From Whalleya microplaca (Eukaryota; Ascomycota; Sordariomycetes; Xylariales; Xylariaceae), in NCBI GenBank assembly GCA_022497155.1, contig MU385726.1, forward strand, positions 709,963 to 773,962: a stretch of 64,000 nt of DNA. Reading direction: 5' to 3'. Each line of letters begins with the position of its first letter. Within the stretch, counting starts at the first letter, position 1. Made by a program: the position numbers and the translations under genes. The notes under the pieces were generated by a model. That model saw nothing but the letters and a program-made list of their open reading frames with translations. It made no database searches and was not told where the DNA came from. This document shows, in pieces, positions 1-10,193 of this stretch.

Positions 1-1116
1 GTCTGGGGAGGCCGGTGGCACAGAGATCTGACGACCTGAGGGCAGTGTCTCGGTATTCTTGAATATAGTTTGTCCCCACCATTTCATAAGCTTGTCTTCG
101 GTAAGGGGCAAAGTCCCGTTACTCGCGCCTATAGAAAGTGAGTTCACGGTTCAATGCAACAGCTGTAACTGAAGCTCCTTTCGCCTTCTAGGAACATCGG
201 AGGCAGGATAGCTTTGGGACATTATTAGGTGTACCGTCATCATATGATCATATGGGATACACGAAAAGAAAGGAAAATCAGGAACTCTACCTCTGTCTGG
301 CGGGTTCTCCTCAATGCAAACCGGCATCTGCGCGAACTCCTTCGCCGTGTCATCATCAAGCTCTGTCAACCCCGTAGTGACACCCGCCGCAATAATCCTA
401 TCTCCAGCCCGGAAAGCATCGTTACCAGTGCTATCCGCCGTCAACTCCAGCAACTTCGGCGTGTAAGACCCCGTCGACAGCACCATGCGCTCAGCCCTAT
501 ACACCTCGCCCCCCTTCGTCCTTACACCCACACACGCCTTCTCATCATCGAACTCCAGCGCCTCGACCTCAGCTTGGACATAGCGAACGCCCAACTGAAC
601 AGCCTTCTCAATAACCGCCCTCAGCGCGCCCTTAGCGTCCGCCCACCCACTCGTCCGATTAACCAGCACAGTCTCCACACCCTCATAATCCGCCTTCCCA
701 AACAGGCCCCCGTACAGCTCGCGCGCCTCAGAGACGGGCAGCGCAGCCAGGCCCGAGGCGTCCCGCCCCAGGCGCGTGTAGTTGTCGATGACGTCGCGCG
801 CGATGCCGGTGCGGCTGATCCAGTAGATGCCGCTCTCGTGGTAGAAGGGCCGCCACAGCGCGTCGGCGCGCCACACGTCGAGCGCCTCCAGCGCCAGGCG
901 GCAGTACACGGGGTCCCGGTAGTCGCCGCGCACGGCCTTGTTCCAGTCCCAGGAGGCGGCGACGCGCGACGGCGCGTCCGCCGCGTCCCGGTCGATCAGC
1001 GTCACGGACGCGGAAGGGTCCGCCGTGATTAGGTGGAGCGCCGTGGAGACCCCGAAGACGCCGGCGCCGACGATGATGTAGGAGGAGGGGGTGGGGTCGG
1101 TGCTGGATGATGCCAT
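1..1116 (-). CDS. FAD-dependent amine/amino-acid oxidase (DAO family), partial at left edge
   Basis: Probable flavoprotein oxidase of the D-amino-acid oxidase fold, in the fungal group of sarcosine/fructosyl-amino-acid oxidase-like enzymes, which oxidise secondary amines with release of hydrogen peroxide. The N-terminus carries the dinucleotide-binding motif GAGVFGVSTALHL at about residues 18-30, followed by the acidic end of the second strand (LIDRD). Exon 1 is 291-1116; a 162-bp intron (129-290, donor GTAGAG, acceptor CTATAG) restores a continuous reading frame (NPPDRG then ASNGTLPLTEDK) into exon 2, which runs off the window at position 1, so the C-terminal half is missing here. No peroxisomal targeting signal can be judged because the end is absent. 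The family assignment is firm; the substrate is not readable from this fragment. Confidence 0.85.
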
Positions 1117-2552
1117 GGTGGATGGTGGTGGTGGTGTGGCTTACCTGCTTGTGTTTTGCGTTAAGGGCCTGTCTGAATTTTATGAAGGGCAGATGGGCTG
1201 TGAAGTATGGTATGCCGGGATGATGGGTTATAAAGTATAAAGTGGGAGTATTTCCCCCCCAAGTTGGCTCGATGGCATCATTATCAATGTAGTAGCACTG
1301 CCTGCCCAGCCTATGCTGGTAAGTATGCAACCCCTCAGTGGGTTCCATGGCGCCGATTGCGCTCGAACCATTAGCTAACTAGTATAGCACTCGTAGAAGT
1401 TATCTATGAACACAGCGAATAGCGTGCGATTTTGTTTTTATCTTCACCAACATGCTTCAGTCACGATAGGGTGGATATTATTAATCTAATCTGGCTCAGT
1501 CATTCGACCATTGGATTTTGTGAACCCATGAGTGAGAAAGACTGTCACCCAACAGAATCTGGTGAACCGAGTTTGGTATATTGTGTACCTGGGGTTTGAA
1601 GGCAGAGTCTTGGACGACCAAGTCTGATTTCTTTGGTATAAGTAAAGTAAAACGTTCCCACTAGTAAGTTATGATGCTGACTATTCATCTATTCTATCCG
1701 TCCTTTAGCAAACACTTATTTCAGCCATCCTAGTATGGGTAGAAGTGCTTGTTATATCCCTTCACTAGCAAGGTATGTGTTCTGAACAGAGGCATCCATT
1801 ACCCGGGCATTAAGGATGTGTGCTCATGAGAATAAGACTGGCAAATGAAGTATTTGCAGTTGATGACGATAACTGTACAAGGAAATACATAGTTGAGTTG
1901 GCGGCTGCACGTAAGACTGGGCAGATGTTCTAGGAGAACAGGTGAAGCGGCTGCTCATTGAGCTTAGGTCGGCCTGGAAGTCTCACTAACAACACAAGTC
2001 GCACCTTTCCTGTAACTCGGTGACCTACCTACCTTAGGTATCGTTTATATCCGAGGAGAGTTGGATGTAGCGTATTATGTATGGGTAGGCCTTGGTAGTT
2101 AGTGCCACTCGACCTGTCATTCGAATGATCGTTGGTAAGTGTAGCTGCTCACTTATACATTGCGGTATATGTAATCTTAGTCTATTTAATCCATATATCA
2201 CTGTTATGTTCATGTATTCGGGCCAAGACTAATAGTAATATGTATTCAATGCCACACAATATAGGCAGGCGGGCCACGATCACCTATTAGTATTATACTG
2301 CATTCTCGGCTTTCTTAAATCTGTTCGTATAGGCCGCTGGACTTCACGACGTAACTCGTCGTTGAAGTGACTTCTTAACGCCGACCGATTCACAATCGTA
2401 GTTTATGCAGTTCGCCAGACTCTGAAAACCTTCAACTGATAGAGAATGTCAGGGGTGGGTGATACTTATTGACGACAGGTTAGGTAATGCTATGATGTGG
2501 AATGATGCGTGCCGAGGGCAATAAATTGCCCCTGAATTTTCCATTCGCAATA
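1117..2552. other. Intergenic, no gene seen
   Basis: This stretch holds the presumed promoter of the oxidase gene that starts at 1116 and the 3' flank of POP7. No coding frame with protein-like composition, tRNA or repeat was seen, apart from a CCTACCTACCTTAGG run near 2023-2040 that resembles the dispersed CTAGGTAC motif reported in the findings. Confidence 0.6.
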
Positions 2553-3185
2553 TCATCGAAGTTTGATAGACACCTCCAAACAGCTGACCATCCGAACCCT
2601 CTCCTCACCTTCGCCGCCCCATTCCTCCTCGCCCTCAACAACCACATCGTCCACAGTCCCCACACTGCCCGTGCGCAGCTGGACGATGCAATCCCGCTGC
2701 TTCTGGAAGAACAGGGCAACCTCAGTCACCTTCTGGATAGCGCGTCCGGTGCCGAGCACGATGACCTCGCCCGCGTCCTCGAGCCCCACGCCGCTGGCGC
2801 GCCCCTTTTCAGAATGCTGTTGGATGGCGCGAATCCGCGCATCGAGGGAGGCGTTCTTCTTGCCCGCGAGCCTGTTCGTGAATGCCTTGCTCGAGGCAGA
2901 TGCTTCCCGTAGATACTTGTCCAACTGCTTCCTCACGCGCGTGGTGATGGATCTAAACGGTGTCTTTGGATTTATGTATATGCGATGAGATGAGTGTGTT
3001 GACGGCGGCCGAGTGAGCATTGGACGCCTCCGGACAGTGGCCCCTAGCTAGTCTTTAGTGACTCAACCATCAGAAGTGTTAAACGTGTCGAATATACCTT
3101 TTGGTATAGCTGGCAGCTTGTCTAGCTTGCTACTTTCAGGCAGCTGTGAAAGCGCCTCAGGCGGGTCACCTATCGAAACCGGCAT
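2553..3185 (-). CDS. POP7: RNase P/MRP protein subunit Pop7 (Rpp20), Alba-like
   Basis: Subunit of nuclear RNase P and RNase MRP, which process tRNA 5' ends and pre-rRNA; Pop7 binds the P3 domain of the RNA together with Pop6. Two exons, 3098-3185 and 2553-3043, with a 54-bp intron (GTATAT...GCTAG). Splicing joins KLPAIPKG to ATVRRRP, which gives the N-terminal segment typical of fungal Pop7 and sets the ATG at 3185; product 192 aa. The Alba-like core is visible as RIYINPKTPF, VIVLGTGRAIQKV and LRTGSVGTVDDVV, ending in an acidic linker and RVRMVSCLEV. An internal Met in exon 2 would give a shorter, incomplete protein. Divergent from the Rogdi-like gene, 470 bp away. Confidence 0.92.
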
Positions 3186-3655
3186 AATGGCGACGATGAG
3201 ACTGGTTTAGTTGCCAGTGAATCTAAACACTATTTCACCCTCCAGGCAGCAACTTGAAATTTTGTGTGGGAAATATCGTCGTTGCTGACATCACAACTCA
3301 ATACTATATTTCCATTCTGTGTTTAGGCTGTCGAATTGTGAGAATAGCACTGAAGATGAGCTTTCTTAGACAGTCCCTTGAAAATGACGTGGGGCTTCAG
3401 GCAGAAAAGATAGCGACCCACAGCACTACCGAGCTATCATATCAGAGAGCCTAGCTGGTTTCACCGCCTGCTGGATCGGGGTAGCTAGGTGTCCGACAGG
3501 CCAATCACGTTCCCCACACACCCTGTAACTAGGTACCTAGGTACTTATTAGCTCTATCCTACATCATATCATACGGACAGCTTCACTTGACCAGATCATC
3601 ATCAAATGGCCCGGTGAAATGACGGCTGCCTGTGCCAGCCCACACGTCCACAACA
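3186..3655. promoter_or_regulatory. Shared divergent promoter, POP7 / Rogdi-like
   Basis: 470 bp between the two start codons. It contains a palindromic CTAGGTACCTAGGTAC run at about 3529-3544 directly after a CCTGTAACT sequence. No TATA box was assigned. Confidence 0.5.
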
Positions 3656-4890
3656 ATGTCCGTCGAGATCTGGCCTCCCCTTGCGTCCGACGAGCTTAAA
3701 ATCCAGGAAGATGCAACGAAGGTACGAGCAGTTCCTCCTCAATCTATATCACACCTGAATTCCTTCCTGTTCCAAGAAACCCAGGAACCCCAGCTACTAC
3801 CACCACCAGCATGCTCATCGAAGACGAAGATGACGACGGCTTCGTCGTCGTCGAGCCCTACTACACCTCCCCCTATCACCACCCCAACTCCAACCCCTTC
3901 ACACTCCAGAAAACCAGCTTACAAAACCACCCCCCCAAACAGGCGCGCGAGCTAGCCTGGCTCCTCACCTCGCTCCAAGAAACGCTCAAGTCCCTCAAAC
4001 ACGGGCTCGAAGACTGCTACGCGCTCCTAGCACCCATCGAACCCGGCAGCACTCTCGCCCTCACCACCCCGCGCCACGAAACGATCAAGGGGACCGTAAC
4101 CCGCGTAGGCACGCGCATCGTAAAATGCAGCATCCACGCGCGCCTGCGCACGCTGCCCCCCCAACTCCTCGTCCTCGACCCCTCGCACCCGATCCACCTG
4201 CCCGCGCTGACAACCCTCAACACCCTGCTCACGGAGTCCGTGGACCTCGCCACGCTCTGCGTGTCCGAGGAGGCGGCCACCGCGCCCTTCCTGGCCGCGC
4301 AGCTGCGCCAGCTGCACGCGCACATCGCGGACGCGGGGGCCCTGCTGCGGGGGCCTCCGGCGCGCAGCGCCCCCGCCGATGCCGCCTGGACGCGCGCGAG
4401 CGTCGCGCTGGGCCACTTCAGCCCGCCGCTGGCGCGCAACCTGTCGTTTTTCCTGACCGTGCAGGACGCCTCGCTCGTGCTGTACCTGCGCGCGCTGGAG
4501 CCGGCGGACGCGCCGATGAATTTCGGTGCGAAGCTCGCGCTCGCGATCGGGACCGCGCGGAGATTGGAGCATGATGAGGCGGATCGCGTGTTCAGGTATT
4601 GTTGCGACGGGGAGTCGCATGTGGAGGGCGAGCCCGTGGATCGGGGGAGTCCCGTTGTTGGGGACGCGAGGCCGCGGAGGTCGGGGGATAGGGGTGCGGG
4701 TGGGCATGGCGATGGGGAGGGAGGGGATGATGGGAAGGGGTTCGAGGTCTTCGTGCGCGAGAAGGTCAGGGTCGAGAGTGCGGATCCCAGTCTGCTCTCG
4801 CTGTCTGCGAAGTTGAGTGCACTGGCGAACACTCTGAGTCTGGCGAGGCGGAACTTGGCCGCTGTCATGGGTGAGGAGATGGAGGACTAG
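3656..4890 (+). CDS. RAV2: Rogdi / RAVE subunit 2 (Rav2)-like protein
   Basis: Member of the Rogdi leucine-zipper family; in yeast the homologue Rav2 is part of the RAVE complex that reassembles the V1 and V0 sectors of the vacuolar ATPase. Exon 1 is 3656-3721 (22 codons, MSVEIWPP), then an intron of 221 bp (3722-3942), then exon 2, 3943-4890; product about 337 aa. Family hallmarks are ARELAWLLTSLQETL, TRVGTRIVK, RTLPPQ, a long helical middle, NLSFFLTVQDASLVL and the conserved end VFVREKVRVESADPSLLSLSAKLSALA. About 50 residues rich in Gly, Asp and Arg (roughly 4593-4740) interrupt the usual link between RVFRY and EVFVREK. An alternative acceptor at 3908-3909 would add 11 residues, and the intron is open in the frame of exon 2 from an ATG at 3811, so the exact N-terminus is less certain than the family. 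Confidence 0.88.
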
Positions 4891-5382
4891 ATATCCTATT
4901 GTGAATAGGAGTCTCCTTATGAGATCAACATGGAGCTTTGGCGTTGGTGTGACCTGCATTGATAGAACGATACCTTTTGAAATCTACCTTGGTGGCCTCG
5001 AAACTAGATATATGTTAAGGCGGCTTCAATCAAGCATTACTTATTAAGCGCCAGGCGCAATACTGATTGCTTGTCACAAGTGCATGCTTGGTTGGGTTTG
5101 CTTCATTCGTATTGGTATCACTCAACTCTGACTATAATTCCCCTCGTAGTCCCTGGATCTTCCGAATCGTCATTCAGATGCTTCGATCTCAGCACTGCTA
5201 CATGCAATTGTTTTCGCCTGCAAATCCTTGTCCTAAACCTATTACGCCAATGCCTGGTGCCAAATTGTGCAAAATCTGCCTTCCAACTCCCATTCGCAGT
5301 ATCGATTTCCCGACTTCAGCCTTCAGTAGACTGAGAGCGCATGTTTAAACTTTTTTTGTGTTTCCCTTTTCAATTCAAGCGT
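4891..5382. other. Convergent intergenic, no gene seen
   Basis: 492 bp between the stop codons of the Rogdi-like gene and the NIPSNAP gene. It should hold both 3' UTRs. Short ORFs here lack any family signature. Confidence 0.6.
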
Positions 5383-6499
5383 TTAAGCTACGGGCGACCA
5401 CGGCAGTGGGACTAAGATCCTCGACTTCATGGTCTGAATCAGAGGAACGGTCTTGTGTACGGTCTCTGCCCAGCCTTCTTGCTTCCAGCTCTCCTCTCTT
5501 CGGACCTTGCGTTCCTCCAGATTGGCAAACTGCCAGAGGTGGTGGACCGTGTTCAGGTCGCCAATCTGTACGAACCAGGCCCCTACACCTTCCATCACCT
5601 CGCGTCGTGCCTTCAGGCCTCGCCGCCAGTGCGTCTCCCACTCGAGTAGGTTGCCTGGGTGGAGCGTGTAGGAGCGTAGTTCGAACACACCGCCAAGTTG
5701 GCGCGGAGACGTGGTTGGCCAGAAGGAAAATTCCTGCATGATCGACGTGTTCTTTGACTTAATGAGGGTCTTAAGCTTTCTATCAAACTCGGGAAATTCG
5801 GGGTGTCTCGAGATAGAGTGGAGGGATTGATGGTACCCTAGGTAGCGTTGATACTCCCAGATATGGACTTGGTCTGTTAGTGTCTCATTGCGGAGTTGAA
5901 CCTCATAATGAGCGCTCACCGAATGTGTCACAATCGCCGACTTCTGTTCTCCAGCTTCCCACGAGGTGAACCTTATTCTCCTCCATAGAAGCAATCTTAG
6001 GGTACCAGTTGCCCACTAAATCGATGTACTCATCCACCTTGTCGGACTTCACCTGGTGAAATACGATTGAATGAACATACTTGCCACGGGCCAAGAGCGC
6101 AGAGAAGCTTGCTTCGATTTGAGCGTCCATTTCACGCCCTTCTTTAGTTCCGTAGATGACTCTAGATAGGAGCCCGTCTGGTCTATCGGGTTCATTCTTT
6201 GACGCCTCCGCGCGTTGTCCTACAGAAGTATTTAGTGAGCCCAGGCCAGGGGAGGAATCATGGGCAGGAGGCCCGGTGTCATTACGAGCAGTAGACAACC
6301 TACTTGCTTCCCGCTCCTGCTGTGCCTTCACTAACTGCTCGCGGAACTCCTTCTGCCTAGTATTGAAAGAATCAACCCCATCGGGGGTAACGTCGGCTAT
6401 CGACGGAGTGCGCTGAGAGGCAGCAGTAGAGCTGAAAGCTCGCAGGGAGCGGGGAGCTGCCACTGCTGCTGCTGCTCTCGCGAGACGTCGTGTCAACAT
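5383..6499 (-). CDS. NIPSNAP family mitochondrial protein
   Basis: Fungal NIPSNAP-domain protein; the animal relatives sit on mitochondria and act in mitophagy signalling, while the fungal role is not defined. The start at 6499 was chosen because it opens with an Arg/Ala-rich mitochondrial presequence (MLTRRLARAAAAVAAPRSL), whereas the upstream frame is tyrosine-rich microsatellite. An intron at 5868-5929 joins GDCDTF to VHIWEYQRY and is certain. A second one at 6220-6303 (GTAGGT...TTCTGTAG, 84 bp) is in frame and could be spliced or retained. Both NIPSNAP halves are present: GKYVHSIVFHQVK...GNWYP, and FELRSYTLHPGNLLEWE...GDLNTVHHLWQF near the C-terminus. Divergent from ATP18. Confidence 0.92.
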
Positions 6500-7549
6500 G
6501 ATGAGGGTAGTAGGTGTAAGTGTAGGTGTAGGTAGTAGGTATAGGTATAGGTATAGGTGCTGGGTATTGGAGCTTGTGATTACAAAGGGTTGAGAGGAGA
6601 CGTAAATGTGTTCTTGGACGTGTTCTTGCACTGTAGAGTTGGGCAAGAAGCTATGAATCAAACAGAAACGACTCGTCACAACTGGTCAGAATTGACAAAA
6701 GGGAATGATTCGTGTATGTGTGTTGAGGAATGCTGGTGGGATGCTGGTGAGGGATTGGAGGAGAGTGGCAGAGTGGTGCTGCTGTATGTACTATACAGGC
6801 AGTGACAGGGTTTCTGCAGAGATGTGCGGCAGTGGACAGTGGTTGACCGCGGGGAAGATTCTAATCGGTGCAATACTATAGGCAGTGATGGCAGTTCTGG
6901 CAGTTCCGCGAGGCAGTCGACGACTGGAAGGGTAACACGGGACGGAAGTGAGAAGCAATTCGGCTTTGAAGGTTGATGGAGGGCAGCGATGACGATTAAT
7001 TGGTCGTGCTATTCCCCCCGCATTGATCGCGGACAGGCTTGATGGTTGTAAAAGAAGGTAGTTCGTACGAGTCTAGATCCAGCTTTTGGTGTTGCGTGGT
7101 AAGAGAAGCGGGTGGAGACCTTACCGGTGTGTACCTCCTCTCCACGCTCTGCTCATGAAAGCTCCCCGACCTGATGATGTCATGCCACTCGCCGGCAAAA
7201 CCTTGCACCACTCCCGAGCCGTAACTACCTAGGTACCTATGTACCTATGCTAAGTAAGCAGGTACCCGCCAATTGATCGAGCATTGAACCTTCCTCATGC
7301 CTGAAACTTAAGGCAGCAGTGATTACCTAAGGTATCCCCGCTTATGTGCCCAGCACTTTCACTAATGCGGTATAGCGGCTAATCAATCGCTAAAGGTCCC
7401 CGGGCTTGCGGCAGCAGAGCTTGACCATCTGCCATCGAAAACCGCTCGCCTTCGAAACTCGGTTCCTACGATCCCCGTATTCACCTTCATCAATCTCCAA
7501 CGTCAACCTTTCCCACGCTTCCCACGAATCCCCGCATATATCCCTCAAG
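6500..7549. promoter_or_regulatory. Divergent promoter region, NIPSNAP / ATP18
   Basis: About 1 kb between two nuclear genes for mitochondrial proteins. It has a TAGGTG/TAGGTA-type microsatellite at 6505-6560 just 5' of the NIPSNAP start and the palindromic CCTAGGTACCTATGTACC run at about 7228-7246, again preceded by GTAACT. No protein-like frame was found. Confidence 0.5.
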
Positions 7550-7943
7550 ATGGCTGCTTGGTACTGGTTCGGAGCTACGCCGATCAAGACATTCAAGACG
7601 CCAGTCTGTACGTCAATTGACACTCGCTGTCCCGATTCGCAGTTCGTGATAGTCGCTGACACGATATACAGTTAAGCCGATGGCTCCCTTCTTCGCTGCC
7701 GGTACGAGAACGACGACTACCCGGGAGATCCATTATTGTTGAACTGGTCTCTAATGGTTGAGCAGGTCTGATCGTTCTCTACGGTGTCAATTCCGCGCAA
7801 AACGCTTTGATGCAATGTACGTGCCTCAGTTACGGCCGGGAAGAATTGTAGCAGCATGCTGACAGACTCTTACAGCCGATGAATGGAAGAATGACCCGCG
7901 CAACCCGAGTGTTAAGGCTGCTGCTGCTAGTGGAAAACATTAA
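7550..7943 (+). CDS. ATP18: Mitochondrial F1Fo-ATP synthase subunit j (Atp18)
   Basis: Small membrane subunit of the Fo sector of ATP synthase, in the inner mitochondrial membrane, needed for enzyme dimerisation and stability in yeast. Four short exons: 7550-7607, 7672-7701 (30 bp), 7766-7816 and 7876-7943, with phases 1, 1 and 1 and canonical GT-AG introns of 64, 64 and 59 bp. The spliced product is 68 aa: an N-terminal WYWFGATPIKTFKTPV segment, the conserved KPMAPFFAAGLIVLYGVNSAQNAL transmembrane helix split across exons, and the C-terminal signature DEWKNDPRNPSVK. No single frame shows it, so automated ORF calling would miss it. Length and motif order agree with the family. Confidence 0.93.
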
Positions 7944-8809
7944 GCTGATGTCGATGATCATGGGGGAAATGGACAATATCGAAGGGCGAGGAGTATCATA
8001 GACGGCCGAGTCATTTCGCAACACGAACGAGGCGGGATTGTACCATAAATTACGAACTCGCGTCAAATCGAGAGCAGTGCCAAACACCACAGGTTCATTT
8101 GTGCTATTTTTGTTCGTCTTGCCCTCTTCGAGCTCTAGGCTTGTCAAATGTGTTGGGTATCCCACAAGCCACTTTATGCAGAGCACTTGCGCTTCAAGAA
8201 CCCAACAGACTGAGCAACGTATAGATCGAGTCTTATGTGCTGTAGGTGTAAAGTGTTTGTATGTAGTAGGGAATCTTCACCACTTAGATGGTTGAATACG
8301 AGGTCATAGCGGTTGTCTCAATTTGCTGTACGGACAGTCTTCTCCTCACATTGCCCTATTGCGCCTTGGTCTAGATGTAGTCTGTGTTGTATGCCAATCC
8401 AGTTTATTTCCACTGAAGCATATTAATATATGCCCAATTATCTGATGCGCATATCATTGGTATGTGTCAGGGGTTCAGAGTTGAGTTGACTAGAATTACT
8501 CTTGTACTACAAGTCATATACTATAACATACGTACGAATCAGCAGAGACCCTCTACTGAGGGCACTAGTGAAAAAAAAATATATATCTAGAAGCAGTGGC
8601 CGGTTGAGAATGGGTTCTGGGTAACGGATCAAGCCCCATTCAAAATGAATCATCCGGCGTGAGTTGGTCGTTAGCTCAGTCTAGCACAACGCGGTAGTAC
8701 CCGAGTTCCGGGTGCCGTTCTGACTTTTCCAACATCCCGAATCTCGGCCGTTCTCACTTACTAAACTCATACGATATAAAACAAAACACATGAAAATTTA
8801 GAAACTTTC
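7944..8809. other. Intergenic, no gene seen
   Basis: This covers the 3' flank of ATP18 and the promoter of the FSH1-type hydrolase. A four-codon upstream ORF (ATG at 8790) precedes the hydrolase. A TAGCTCAGT string near 8693 resembles a tRNA A box, but no matching B box or cloverleaf follows. Confidence 0.55.
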
Positions 8810-8899
8810 ATGATATTCTTATTAACATCTCCTCGCACTCTCACTGTATTTCCGAATCTCTACTCTCGCTATACCCACATACGCCGAATATATACCGCG

Positions 8900-9929
8900 A
8901 TGGCGACTAACGGACAACCGGCCTCAGGCAAGCCGGCGCAAGCTAAGGCGGCGGCGAGCGCCCCCGAGGGAGGGAGAGAGATCAAGATCCTCTTTTTGCA
9001 CGGTAGGGCTTCACCACGGCCTATTCCGAGCAGTTGCGCCGCTCACAAACACCCTATACCATCTATACCCATACGCACTATCAACGCTTACTCATCTTAT
9101 CTACCAACCCACCCTTCACAACCATCCCTCCCTCTCAAGATATCCGATGCATCTATACTGACTGCACGCAGGCTACACGCAAAACGGCTCCTCCTTCAAC
9201 AGCAAGACAAAAGCCCTGACGAAGCAATTCAAGAAAGTAATCCCGACGCCCATCAAGCTCGTCTTCGCCGACGCCCCGCACAAGCTGCGGCCGTCGCAGA
9301 TCCCGGGCTTCACGCCGGCGCCAGACGCCGAGCCCACGGACGAGGAAATCGACACGTCGCTGGCCTGGTTCCGCATGGACGGCGCGACGAAGCTGTACCG
9401 CGGCTTCGAGGCGGGCATGGACTCGATCGCCGCCGCGATCGCCTCCGCCGGCGGCGTCGACGGCGTGGTGGGCTTCTCGCAGGGGGCGGCGGTGGCGGCC
9501 TTCGTCGCCGCCGCGCTGGAGCAGCCCTCGCGCACGCCGCCCGCGGATGCGCCGAGCGTGTCCGCGGAGGGCGAGAAGGCGGACTGGGGGTGGGTGGAGC
9601 GTCTGCGGGCGGCGAACGGACACCGCGCGCTGGGCTTCGCGGTCTCGTACTCCGGGTTCTTCGCGCCGATGGCGAGTCTGGCGTGGCTGTACGAGCCCAA
9701 GATCCACACGCCGACGCTGCATTTCTGCGGCAGCTTGGATACGATCGTCGAGGAGGCTCGGAGTCAGGGGTTGGCGGACCGGTGTGTGGATCCTACGATT
9801 GTGATTCACCCGGGCGGTCATTATATCCCTATTTCGAAGGATTGGAATCGCGCGTTTGTGTCGTGGGTCGCGGAGCGGTGTAAGGAGATTGATGCTGCTG
9901 CTGCCGCTGAAAGTAAGGAAAGTCTATGA
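8900..9929 (+). CDS. FSH1-type serine hydrolase (alpha/beta hydrolase)
   Basis: Serine hydrolase of the yeast Fsh1/Fsh2/Fsh3 family; such proteins act on small esters, and in filamentous fungi some serve in polyketide release. Exon 1 is 8900-9002 and exon 2 is 9172-9929, joined by a 169-bp intron that restores the strand-turn ILFLHG-YTQNG, a family hallmark. With the start at 8900 the product is 286 aa. The catalytic triad can be read as Ser137 in GFSQGAA, Asp224 in GSLDTIV and His251 in GGHYIPI. A further ATG at 8810 in the same frame would add 30 residues with four Arg and no acidic residue, which looks like a mitochondrial presequence, so the true start is open. It lies alone, convergent with RPN5, with no biosynthetic cluster around it. 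Confidence 0.9.
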
Positions 9930-10193
9930 GGGAAGAAAGAGGGAGGGATAGATCGAGAAGACTGAAGAGTGTTGGGACTAGGGTTAGATGGGATATTCAC
10001 GACTACGGATAGACAATTATAGACGCATATAAAGCTATAGAAGCAACCGAGTTCTACACGGTATTTAAGCCTCCTAATCTTAGTAGTGTACATACACAAT
10101 GCGTGTTGATGTTCATCCGTATCTCTCGAAACCCAAGCCGTCTAGCTCCGAAAGCATTACCGCCCCTAACCGAATACTCGCTGTTTAAGCCCC

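Noticed and set aside
229..1348. ORFs on both strands overlapping the FAD oxidase (229-1032 plus, 728-1348 minus)
   Set aside because: Arg/His/Pro-rich shadow frames caused by the GC-rich coding sequence; the oxidase frame explains the region.
1340..1400. GGTTCGA-containing string on the minus strand, considered as a tRNA
   Set aside because: No T-arm complementarity, acceptor stem or D-arm could be folded.
4017..4959. Long minus-strand ORFs over the Rogdi-like gene
   Set aside because: Antisense shadows of a GC-rich exon with no family motif.
8685..8735. TAGCTCAGT string resembling a tRNA A box
   Set aside because: No B box at the right distance and no cloverleaf.
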